From positions 1-15,589 of the forward strand of contig JAAYXX010000144.1 of assembly GCA_012515695.1 (NCBI GenBank): DNA of 15,589 nt. The letters are read 5' to 3'. Origin of the DNA: Chloroflexota bacterium. GTDB taxonomy: Bacteria > Chloroflexota > Anaerolineae > UBA1429. Both the position numbers and the translations under genes were made by a program. Under the pieces are notes generated by a model. The model ran no database searches. It saw only the letters and a list, made by a program, of their open reading frames with translations, and had not been told where the DNA came from. Positions 7,668 to 14,477 of the stretch are shown one piece after another; the stretch's first letter is position 1; each line of letters opens with the position of its first letter.

Positions 7668-10193
7668 TTATGGCTTGATGACCATCTGTTGCAGGGTGTG
7701 GGCTTTTGGCTCGCCCTGAGCGGAGCGTATGGTCAGCCGATATGTTCCGGGGACAAGGGTGGGCGGCAGGAATACTTGCTGGATGTCGCGCAGCACCTCG
7801 CCCTGTTGCCATTGGGCGGGTGGATATAGCCCGCCCAGAGGCGTGATCTCTTGCTCCCACACCGTCTGGCGGCGTCTGTCTTCCAGCGCCAGATAGAACC
7901 CTTCCGGCGGTGGCTCGTTTCCCTCTCGCTGCCAGAACAGCACGAGCCGCGTGCCCTCTCCGGGGCGGAAGGATGTGGCCGGTTCGTGCTCAAAACCCAG
8001 CCGCCGCAGGCTGTGGCCGATGAGTTGCGCGGAACCCCAGCTCGCCTGCTGCTCGCGCTCGATGTCCAGCGCGGCTGCTGGCGGCGGGGCCTGGGGCGAG
8101 CGCAGCGTGATCTGCGCCAGTTCCACCGAGTCGCCCAGGGGTTGATCTCCGGCGGATACGGTCAGGCGTTGGCCGTCGTCAGCGCCATACCAGCCGACGC
8201 GCAGCGTGTGCTCTCCGGGCGGCGTGCCTGCCGGAATCAGCAAGCCATAGTTGTCGGCGATGATCTCCCCCGGCTGCCAGGCGTCTGTGGGGCGGCTGCC
8301 TCCGGCAGGCTCGCTGTCGCGCTGGCCGACGATGTTGCCCCGCCCGTCTACCAGGTGGGTAAAAACCTTGTAGCGGCGGTCAATGGGGGCCAGCGCCTCC
8401 CAGAACAGGGTGAGCTGGACGATGTCGCCGCTGGCCGGGTCGGGCGTGAGCAGGCTATAGCCCCGCAGTCGAATGCGCTCGCCCCAAACATAGTCCGTCG
8501 GGTACTCGGCTTCGGCGGGGGTGGCTTGCGGGACGGCGTACACCACCAGCCGCACGTTGCCGAACCAGCTATCCATCGTCTTGAAGCAACGACTATCCAG
8601 CCACCCCTCGACGAACCGCTGAGGGTCGCTTTCATCGGTGGCCCAAAAGATGCCATAGACGCGCGGATGGCGGGCCACGATGTCTTGCAATGCGGCCTCG
8701 GTCTGGGCGGGGTCGAGGGGTCTTGACAGCGGCAACGGGTATTCCGGCAGCGGGCCGCGATAGTACAGGTCTACCGTTTCGATTTGCGATGGCGCGTTAA
8801 TCAGGATGGCGTCCTGCGGCCCGGCGGTCGCCTGGATATATTTCACGATCCCGCGATAGTCGTCACGGCGATAGTTGCTGTCGAAATAGAGGTTTTGCAG
8901 GGAAGCGGCCACGGGCAGGCATGCCAGCGCCGTCAGCGCCACGATGGGGAACGCTGCCAGCCAGCGGCGGTTGGTGATGCGGCCCAGCCAGCGCCCCACG
9001 GTGGTGATGCCCCACGCTTGCAGGATGTAATAGGCGGGGGTAGCCAGCAGCAGGAATTTGGGTTTGTACATGGGGCGCTGCAAGGATAGCGCGTACATGG
9101 TCAGGATGGGCACGATCAGGTAGAGCAGGGTGAGGATGAGGCCGGAGCCGCTTGATCTATCCCTCACCCCACGACCTATGGTCGTCTCCCTCTCCCAATG
9201 GGAGAGGGAGGAAGAGGGCTGTAGCCGCGCCATTCTGGCGCGCCTGCCCCAATCCAGCAGGCCCGGCACGATCAGGGCCGCCGACGCCAGCGCCAGCAGC
9301 GACAGCGCGCCTCCTTGCTCCAGCGTCAGGCCCACGCTGAACACATGAGCGACGTTGCGGAGCAGTTGCAGCAGGGAGAGCGGGGCGCTCACGGCGGGCC
9401 AGCTTTTCAGCGAGCGCCAGGAAAGGGCCAGCCACGGCGCATAGGCCAGCCCTACGCACGCCTGTAGCCCCGCCCATAGCAGCAGGGTTTTGATAGGGCT
9501 GCGATTGATACGAGTCGGCGGGGAGGCTGTGGCATACATGCCGGGCGTTTCATCAGGACGATTGCGGGCGAGCAGCCATATCACAAACGCGATATTCTGC
9601 GCGGCCAGCAGGGCAAAGGCGAAATAATGGCTATAGATAGCCAGGGCGGTAGCCAGCAGATAGAGGGCCGCTCGCCCCGCCATTTGCCGGGCGCTGGCTG
9701 TCTCCCACGCCGCCAGCAGCCGGGCATAGGCCAGCATGGACAGCAGGCCGAATAACGTCACCAGGATATACATGCGCGCTTCCTGAGCATAGTATATCTG
9801 GAAAGGGGAGATAGCCACGAGTAACCCTGCCAGCAAGGCGGTGAGCGGTCCAAAGAACCGGCGGGCGAACAGATAGGTGGCCGCGACGATCCCCACGCCC
9901 ACCAATGCCGACAGCGAGCGGGCCGCAGCTTCCCCCACGGGCGCGGGGGCGGCAGGGTCTACCCCGGCGAGCCGCAGCCAGCCGTGCAGCAAATAGTAGT
10001 ACAGGGGCGGGTGGATGTCGCTGGCCGCGTTGCGGGTAATGGTGGGCAGGTCGCGCAAGGCCAGCGCCACGCTGGTGCCCTCATCGTTCCAGAGACTCTG
10101 CGCGTCCAGGCGGTACAGGCGCAGGCCCAGCGCCAGCGCGATCAGCAGCAAGACGCCCAGCCATTCCCAGCGGCGGAGGCTATTCCTCGTCAT
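7668..10193 (-). CDS. GT39-type membrane glycosyltransferase with two C-terminal beta domains
   Basis: This is a predicted polyprenyl-phosphate-sugar-dependent glycosyltransferase of the ArnT/PMT fold (DUF2723/GT39-like). It would act at the outer face of the cytoplasmic membrane on cell-envelope glycans or proteins. The 841 residues begin with a transmembrane helix (11-24). The catalytic-type loop SLWNDEGTS follows (Asp37, Glu38), then DIHPPLYYYLLHGW (59-72) and YAQEARMY (135-142), with about ten hydrophobic segments up to residue 430. From about 545 there are two beta-rich extracellular domains, roughly 545-690 and 705-841, that look like a repeated unit. Residues about 315-349 are repeat-derived (SSSLSHWERETTIGRGVR) and fall in a loop between membrane segments. 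The gene overlaps the upstream hydrolase gene by 14 bases, with a GGAG four bases before its ATG, which suggests translational coupling. The donor and acceptor sugars cannot be told. Confidence 0.8.
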   Translation of the reverse strand: MTRNSLRRWEWLGVLLLIALALGLRLYRLDAQSLWNDEGTSVALALRDLPTITRNAASDIHPPLYYYLLHGWLRLAGVDPAAPAPVGEAAARSLSALVGVGIVAATYLFARRFFGPLTALLAGLLVAISPFQIYYAQEARMYILVTLFGLLSMLAYARLLAAWETASARQMAGRAALYLLATALAIYSHYFAFALLAAQNIAFVIWLLARNRPDETPGMYATASPPTRINRSPIKTLLLWAGLQACVGLAYAPWLALSWRSLKSWPAVSAPLSLLQLLRNVAHVFSVGLTLEQGGALSLLALASAALIVPGLLDWGRRARMARLQPSSSLSHWERETTIGRGVRDRSSGSGLILTLLYLIVPILTMYALSLQRPMYKPKFLLLATPAYYILQAWGITTVGRWLGRITNRRWLAAFPIVALTALACLPVAASLQNLYFDSNYRRDDYRGIVKYIQATAGPQDAILINAPSQIETVDLYYRGPLPEYPLPLSRPLDPAQTEAALQDIVARHPRVYGIFWATDESDPQRFVEGWLDSRCFKTMDSWFGNVRLVVYAVPQATPAEAEYPTDYVWGERIRLRGYSLLTPDPASGDIVQLTLFWEALAPIDRRYKVFTHLVDGRGNIVGQRDSEPAGGSRPTDAWQPGEIIADNYGLLIPAGTPPGEHTLRVGWYGADDGQRLTVSAGDQPLGDSVELAQITLRSPQAPPPAAALDIEREQQASWGSAQLIGHSLRRLGFEHEPATSFRPGEGTRLVLFWQREGNEPPPEGFYLALEDRRRQTVWEQEITPLGGLYPPAQWQQGEVLRDIQQVFLPPTLVPGTYRLTIRSAQGEPKAHTLQQMVIKP
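9161..9247. repeat. Palindromic repeat cluster inserted in the glycosyltransferase gene
   Basis: Three palindromes lie side by side inside the coding sequence: ACGACC-TAT-GGTCGT (9171-9185), CTCCCTCTCCC-AAT-GGGAGAGGGAG (9186-9210) and CGCGCC-ATTCT-GGCGCG (9226-9242). The last, read on the - strand (9242-9217), matches 12277-12302 of the intergenic region at 24 of 26 positions by my count. The frame stays open through all three, so the repeats are translated as a low-conservation loop. Confidence 0.75.
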
Positions 10194-11934
10194 GGCGCTC
10201 CAGCATGGCCCGCCGCCACCGCCCGGTCCCCAGCACCACGCCCCCCACGGTGAGCAGGCCGCGCAGCCAGCCCAGCCAGGCGAACCGCCCGCGCTGGACG
10301 ATCACGCCGTCTAGCTGCACTGGCCCGCCACGGACCTCAATGCGCGCCCGATGGGGGCCGTCGCGCAGCCCTTGGGCCACGGTAATGGCCGGGGCGTCCG
10401 AGTGGGGAGCAGCCCACGGGCGAGAGAGGCGGGCGGGGCGCCCGTCCACCGTGACTTGCAGGTGGGCGGCCTGGGCGGCGTCGCGCAGCACCAGGTCCAA
10501 CTGCGGGCCGACGAACGTGAATTCGAGCGTTGCGCCGTCCTGGCCCTGGGAGTAACCGCCCAGCACGGCGTTTTCGTCGCGCACGTGCTCCCACGGCCCG
10601 CTATAGTTCAGCGCCCAATGGTCTTCTTGATGGTAGCCGAAATAGACGGACGGGGGCTGATTGGCCATTTCGGACAGGGCGTCATAGGCTGGCAGCGTGG
10701 TGAAATCAGGCTCGACCATGCGGAAATAGTACCACGCCTGGTTCTGCTCAGCGTCCGAGGGGCGGCGGAAGAACCAATAGTTCATCATCCCCAGCCAGGG
10801 GAATTCGCGCGCGGCGCGTTGGTATGCCTCTACTGCATAAACGGCTTGCAGTTGCTTGCTCACCCGGCCATAGGCGGGGAACCCGTCAAAGTTCTCCGGC
10901 ACGGCGTTCCAGCCGACTTCTGCCGCCCAGATGGGCTTGTCTGCGTCTCCGTGTCGCACCATGATCTCGCGGATCAACTGCACGCGGGAGAAATTGGTGC
11001 GGTCGCGGCTGGTACGCAGGTCATAGGGGCCAGTCCACAGGCCGTAGGCCATCGCGCCCATGATGTCGAAATGCCCCTGCACGCCCGCCTCGTACATCAT
11101 TTCCAGGTAGATCAGGTCGCTGACGTTGCGCGGGCCAAACTCAAAGGGGGTTTCCTCGGTGGTGGGGGCCAACGCCGCCGCAATGATAACGCAATCGGGG
11201 TCGGCTTCTTTGGCGCGGCGATAGGCCACCTTGAGCAGTTCGACGTATCCCGCCGGGTCGGCGGGCTGGTCGCCCCACTCTGGAAAGATGTTGGGTTCGT
11301 TCCATATCTGGTAATAGCGGATGCGCCCCTTGTAGCGGCTCACGACGGTGTACACGAAATCGCCGAAATCCTCGTAATTGTCCGGCGGGGCCAGGGTCCA
11401 CCCCTCGGCGTTGCCCATCGAGCGCGACCAGGCCGGGGGGGTGTCCAGCCGGGCGATGATCTCCAGGCCGTGCTTCTCCGCCAGGTCCACGATGCGGTCA
11501 TACTTTTCCCACGTGCTGACGTTCCACTTGGGGTCAACATAATTCCCCTTGCCAGCGATCTCGATGTCTTCCCAGGGGAATTGCTGGCGAATCCAGTGGA
11601 ACCCGGCGTCGGCGATGAGTTGCAGCGAGCGATCTACCTTCTCCGGCTCGACCTCTTGCTCAAGAAAGGTATTGACGCCATAGGGCGACATGCCGGTGTG
11701 GGGCATGGGCACAAGCGGCTCGGTTTGGGGCAGGGGTTGGGTCAGGCGCAAATACGCCAGCGCCAGCGTGCCCTTGACTTGCTCGACCAGCGTTTGCTCG
11801 CCCGTCCAGTGGGCCAGGGTATTGCTGATGCGCTCGCGATTGACATAAGCGATAGACAGCAGAAGCAGAACCACGGCCACGGCCAGCAACAGGGCCTGGA
11901 CTGCGCGGGGGATGCGTCTCCACCAGGTAGTCAT
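10180..11934 (-). CDS. Membrane-anchored glycoside hydrolase-like protein (clan GH-A fold, GH39/GH5-like)
   Basis: A 584-residue predicted retaining glycosidase is displayed outside the cytoplasmic membrane by an N-terminal signal anchor (about residues 10-29, after TTWWRRIPR). The central (beta/alpha)8-type domain carries YYQIWNEPN, whose Glu213 fits the general acid/base, and IWAAEVGWNA, whose Glu339 fits the nucleophile. Both are standard clan-A motifs. A beta-rich C-terminal domain (about 445-550) follows, then a hydrophobic stretch and a charged tail (RRAMLERHDEE). I chose ATG 11934 over TTG 11940: AAGGAGG (11945-11951 on this strand) lies 10 bases from the ATG but only 4 from the TTG. 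The gene overlaps the downstream glycosyltransferase, so the two probably act on the same surface polysaccharide (inference). The specificity is unknown. It could also be a catalytically modest sugar-binding relative. Confidence 0.75.
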   Translation of the reverse strand: MTTWWRRIPRAVQALLLAVAVVLLLLSIAYVNRERISNTLAHWTGEQTLVEQVKGTLALAYLRLTQPLPQTEPLVPMPHTGMSPYGVNTFLEQEVEPEKVDRSLQLIADAGFHWIRQQFPWEDIEIAGKGNYVDPKWNVSTWEKYDRIVDLAEKHGLEIIARLDTPPAWSRSMGNAEGWTLAPPDNYEDFGDFVYTVVSRYKGRIRYYQIWNEPNIFPEWGDQPADPAGYVELLKVAYRRAKEADPDCVIIAAALAPTTEETPFEFGPRNVSDLIYLEMMYEAGVQGHFDIMGAMAYGLWTGPYDLRTSRDRTNFSRVQLIREIMVRHGDADKPIWAAEVGWNAVPENFDGFPAYGRVSKQLQAVYAVEAYQRAAREFPWLGMMNYWFFRRPSDAEQNQAWYYFRMVEPDFTTLPAYDALSEMANQPPSVYFGYHQEDHWALNYSGPWEHVRDENAVLGGYSQGQDGATLEFTFVGPQLDLVLRDAAQAAHLQVTVDGRPARLSRPWAAPHSDAPAITVAQGLRDGPHRARIEVRGGPVQLDGVIVQRGRFAWLGWLRGLLTVGGVVLGTGRWRRAMLERHDEE

Positions 11935-11944
11935 GGGCAATCAA

Positions 11945-11951
11945 CCTCCTT
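11945..11951 (-). promoter_or_regulatory. Shine-Dalgarno AAGGAGG of the hydrolase gene
   Basis: A full-consensus AAGGAGG on the - strand decides between two nearby starts: ATG at 11934 (10-base spacing) and TTG at 11940 (4-base spacing). The ATG is preferred, giving a protein that begins MTTWWRRIPR. Confidence 0.7.
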
Positions 11952-12002
11952 GTTGGTGAGACGCGCAAGGCGTAGCGGGGGTTCCATAGGCTTGGTCTGG
12001 CG

Positions 12003-12059
12003 GACCTCGCGCCCCGGCGGCAAGACCGCACGCCCCGGCGGGAAGACCTCACCCCCCGG
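12003..12059. repeat. 21-bp tandem repeat, about 2.7 copies
   Basis: Three units begin with GACC at 12003, 12024 and 12045. The first two are full 21-bp copies sharing the core CGCCCCGGCGG and ending in AA. The third is partial, reads CACCCCCCGG, and runs into the next palindrome. Confidence 0.7.
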
Positions 12060-12085
12060 CCCCCTCTCCAGGTTTGGAGAGGGGG
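12060..12085. repeat. Palindrome CCCCCTCTCC/GGAGAGGGGG
   Basis: A 10-bp stem (12060-12069 with 12076-12085) encloses the loop AGGTTT. It is of the same type as the CTCCCTCTCCC palindrome at 9186-9210 inside the glycosyltransferase gene. That suggests one dispersed repeat class. Confidence 0.7.
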
Positions 12086-12092
12086 AGAGGGA

Positions 12093-12127
12093 TTCAGAGG
12101 CGGGCAGGTAGCCGCGCCTTGCAGGCG
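12093..12127. repeat. Direct repeat copy A (truncated double-hairpin element)
   Basis: These 35 bases match 12235-12268 except for one substitution and one extra G. The copy contains the first hairpin arm with the TTGCA loop (CGCC-TTGCA-GGCG), but diverges after 12127. It therefore looks like the left part of the element seen whole at 12241-12310, cut off three bases before the next element begins at 12131. Confidence 0.7.
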
Positions 12128-12130
12128 AAA

Positions 12131-12189
12131 TTGGACCGCCGGCTTCCAGCCGGCATGATATGGGGCCGCCAAGGATGGCGGCGGTCCAA
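12131..12189. repeat. Cloverleaf-like repeat element 1
   Basis: An outer stem TTGGACC (12131-12137) with GGTCCAA (12183-12189) encloses two hairpins. They are GCCGGC-TTCCA-GCCGGC (12138-12154) and GCCGCC-AAGGAT-GGCGGC (12165-12182), separated by a 10-base linker. All stems are perfect. No transposase gene is present in the element. Confidence 0.85.
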
Positions 12190-12234
12190 TGCGCTTCCAG
12201 GGGAAGAAGGCGACAAGCTCCCTCGTCCCGTGGG

Positions 12235-12268
12235 TTCAGAGGCGGACAGTAGCCGCGCCTTGCAGGCG
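12235..12268. repeat. Direct repeat copy B
   Basis: The second copy of the 34-35 base direct repeat (copy A at 12093-12127) lies 142 bases downstream, start to start. It forms the left side of the full element at 12241-12310. Confidence 0.7.
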
Positions 12269-12310
12269 CGCAAACCCGCGCCAAAATGGCGCGCCTACAG
12301 CCTGTCCGCC
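12241..12310. repeat. Cloverleaf-like repeat element 2
   Basis: The outer stem GGCGGACAG (12241-12249) with CTGTCCGCC (12302-12310) encloses two hairpins. They are CGCGCC-TTGCA-GGCGCG (12254-12270) and CGCGCC-AAAAT-GGCGCG (12277-12293). The layout is the same as in element 1 although the stem sequences differ. The loops are similar: TTCCA and TTGCA on the left, AAGGAT and AAAAT on the right. Confidence 0.85.
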
Positions 12311-12369
12311 CTGGATGGGGGTTGTGAGCGTGTGGGGGCATGGTTGAGCAGCATCCGTTCTAGGCCCTG

Positions 12370-13761
12370 TTAGCGGCGGCGCGTGGTGCGTCGGACGTTC
12401 TTGGGCGGCTCCAAGGCTCCCCGATAGCTGGGAACATTGATATCCAGGATAGTGCAGACGCTGGCATCCAGCAGGCGGCTTTGTAGCCGCTCATCCAGCC
12501 TGTCCCAATCCGCTGTCGAAAGGGTAATGATGGTTGGCAGGCGGGCGACGTAGCGATAGTTCAGGATTTGGAAGAGCTTTTCCTGCGCCCATTGGGTGGT
12601 GTTTTGCGTGCCCATATCGTCCAGCACTAGAAAGCGCGCCCGGCGCACTTCGTTGAAACGCTGGTCATAGGATATGGAACTGCCGGGCTGGAAGGTGGCC
12701 CGCAGGTGGTCGAGCAGGTCAGGGACGACGACGAACAGCACCAGCGACCCGCTGCGCATGACCTTGTTGGCGGCGGCGGCGGCCAGGTGGGTTTTACCCA
12801 CGCCATAGGGGCCGCGCAACAGCAGCCAGTTCATGGGCGACTCGGCATATTCCTCGATCTGGCGCACGGTCTCGCGCAGGCGCGCCTGAACGGCGGGTTC
12901 CAGCTCTCCCTTGCGGTCAGAGAAGGAAGTAAATGTCAGCTCTTCGTAGAGGCTTAACCCGCCAAAGGTCTCCCCCTTGCCGGTCACGTTCTCCCCCATG
13001 ATCTTGGTGCGGAAATCGGGGGTATACATGGGGATTTTGCGAACCAGATTCTGGTCGCGGAAGCGAGATCCCAGGCGTGGGTCTATGTCTTCGAGCGATT
13101 GGTTTGTCGTGATGACCGTGGGCAGCGCGGCGTTATAGCGATAGTTCAATAGCTGGTACAGCTTTTCCGCCGCCCAGGGGGTGGTGTTCTGGGTGCCGAG
13201 GTCGTCCAGCACCAGCACTTCTACGTCGCGCACCTGTTGAAAGCGCTCGTCGTAGGTGACGGGGCTTTCTGGCGCATAGGTGGCCCGCAAGTGGTCCAGC
13301 AGGTCAGGGGCCACGACAAACAGCACTGGCAGTCCCCGCTCTACGCGATAGTTTGCCAGAGCGGCGGCCAGGTGGGTTTTGCCGGAGCCATAGCTGCCGG
13401 TAAAGATCAGCCAGCCAGACGGGTTCTCTGCAAAGCTGCGCGCCGTTCGCAGCGCCTCTTCGAGAATCCAGGAAATCTCGGCGGATTCATAGGGGTCGGT
13501 GCGAAAGGCGTCAAAGGTCATATGTTGCAGGTGTTCCAGGTTGCTGATCTTGCGTAGTTGGGCCAGGCGCTTTTGCTGGATGGACTGGCGCTTGCAGCGG
13601 CAAGGGACCGCCTTGCCGAACAACCGATGGCCGACGGGCACGTCGAGCCGGATGGCGCCTACGCCGTGGCAATAGGGGCATTCCTCGTCGCCCTGCGGTT
13701 CAGGGGCGGGCGAGGATGTGAGCAAGATATCCTGATCGGGTTTCGTGTCTGTATCGTTCAT
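12370..13761 (-). CDS. DnaC/DnaI-like helicase loader ATPase with two tandem AAA+ domains
   Basis: This is a probable loader of the replicative helicase DnaB, encoded in the same operon. The 463-residue protein starts with a zinc-ribbon-like motif (Cys28, Cys31, Cys54, Cys56), as in DnaI/DnaC N-termini. Two AAA+ domains follow. Domain 1 has Walker A GSYGSGKTH (122-130), Walker B VLVLDD (182-187), sensor-1 Asn220 in VITTN, and an SRF arginine-finger motif (Arg233). Domain 2 has Walker A GPYGVGKTH (317-325), Walker B FLVLDD (377-382) and SRL (Arg429), but sensor 1 reads IITLS with no Asn. By hand alignment the domains are about two-thirds identical over 77 residues (144-220 against 339-415), so the second arose by internal duplication. 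Usual loaders have one such domain and about 250-310 residues. The ATG overlaps the stop of the DnaD-like gene (ATGA), with GAGG nine bases upstream. The family call is sure; the exact role is inferred from family and context. Confidence 0.88.
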   Translation of the reverse strand: MNDTDTKPDQDILLTSSPAPEPQGDEECPYCHGVGAIRLDVPVGHRLFGKAVPCRCKRQSIQQKRLAQLRKISNLEHLQHMTFDAFRTDPYESAEISWILEEALRTARSFAENPSGWLIFTGSYGSGKTHLAAALANYRVERGLPVLFVVAPDLLDHLRATYAPESPVTYDERFQQVRDVEVLVLDDLGTQNTTPWAAEKLYQLLNYRYNAALPTVITTNQSLEDIDPRLGSRFRDQNLVRKIPMYTPDFRTKIMGENVTGKGETFGGLSLYEELTFTSFSDRKGELEPAVQARLRETVRQIEEYAESPMNWLLLRGPYGVGKTHLAAAAANKVMRSGSLVLFVVVPDLLDHLRATFQPGSSISYDQRFNEVRRARFLVLDDMGTQNTTQWAQEKLFQILNYRYVARLPTIITLSTADWDRLDERLQSRLLDASVCTILDINVPSYRGALEPPKNVRRTTRRR

Positions 13762-14477
13762 AGCCGATGGCCTCGCAGGCTGAATCTGGGTTTTTTACGC
13801 AAGGCAGAGCGGCGGTCACGTCGAGCATCTGCCTGACCGTCATCCTTTCCCTCGTGCGCCCAACGCTCCAGAATGCTCTTGATATATCGCCAGTTGCGGG
13901 CATTGCGCTCTACGGCGATATAGAACGCCTCCTCGATCCAATCGGCGGGGTATAGCTGCTCGGCCTCTTTTAACTCTTCAGCCAGCAGGGGTTGCAACAG
14001 GCCGATATTCTGCTCGTACAGATCGAAAATACCTGCGCGGGCCTCGTCTTCCAGGTGCGGCTCGCGCACATAGCCGGTCTTTTCCAGCAGCAACTCGCCG
14101 CTCTTGACCTGGGCGACGGCCCGGCGTCCCTGCGGTGTATTGAGGAACAGATATTCCTCCGTGCCCTCTTTATCGCTGATGGTGAGATGCAAGAGGGTTC
14201 CGCGCGCGATGGCCCGCTCCATTGCCTGGGGCAGCACGTCCCTGGGGTCTCCCGCGTCAACCGAGCGCAGGGCATTGAGTAACACGCTCTCGGCCTCCAA
14301 CTCCCGGCGCGTGAGATAGCGGGGATAGCCGCGCTGGCGATTGAGCGACCAGAACATGAACAGGGTCAGCTTTAGCTCGGCCAGATCATCAATTTCGGGG
14401 AGCAGTTGGGTGTAAAAGCTGTCAGGGATGGGAGTAAAGCGTGTTTTGCCAGCCGGAAAGCCTGCAAACAGTTTCAT
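13758..14477 (-). CDS. DnaD-like primosome protein
   Basis: A 239-residue protein with the two-part layout of DnaD/DnaB-type initiation proteins of Gram-positive bacteria. The N-terminal winged-helix-like part (about residues 14-115) includes FTPIPDSFYTQLLPEIDDLAEL. The C-terminal DnaD domain (about 147-208) runs from GIFDLYEQNIGLLQPLLAEE to NWRYIKSILERW, the signature tyrosine/tryptophan helix that binds single-stranded DNA. A basic tail follows (RRDRRSALRKKPRFSLRGHR). In known systems DnaD helps remodel origin or fork DNA and recruit the helicase loader. The position between dnaB and the loader gene, with ATGA overlaps on both sides, supports that role here. I do not give a symbol because orthology to B. 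subtilis dnaD cannot be settled from one sequence. Confidence 0.82.
   Translation of the reverse strand: MKLFAGFPAGKTRFTPIPDSFYTQLLPEIDDLAELKLTLFMFWSLNRQRGYPRYLTRRELEAESVLLNALRSVDAGDPRDVLPQAMERAIARGTLLHLTISDKEGTEEYLFLNTPQGRRAVAQVKSGELLLEKTGYVREPHLEDEARAGIFDLYEQNIGLLQPLLAEELKEAEQLYPADWIEEAFYIAVERNARNWRYIKSILERWAHEGKDDGQADARRDRRSALRKKPRFSLRGHRL

Larger units (their letters stand above)
11941..12369. other. Gene-free, repeat-packed intergenic region
   Basis: These 429 bases separate the end of the primosome operon from the hydrolase gene, both on the - strand. I find no convincing coding sequence. An open frame on the + strand (12074-12373) only runs through repeats. Apart from the ribosome binding site near 11945, the region is almost wholly repeats, listed separately. 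I could not identify a confident promoter for the hydrolase gene here. Confidence 0.7.

Noticed and set aside
10351..12111. Long + strand open frame (586 codons) opposite the hydrolase gene
   Set aside because: It is a high-G+C antisense shadow: no recognisable motifs, and the opposite strand encodes clear catalytic and membrane-anchor motifs.
12093..12310. CRISPR array
   Set aside because: The direct repeats occur only twice at 142-base spacing, contain strong internal hairpins, and there are no regular spacers or cas genes.
12074..12373. Small + strand protein gene in the intergenic region
   Set aside because: It runs through the palindromic repeats, with no ribosome binding site and no recognisable sequence.
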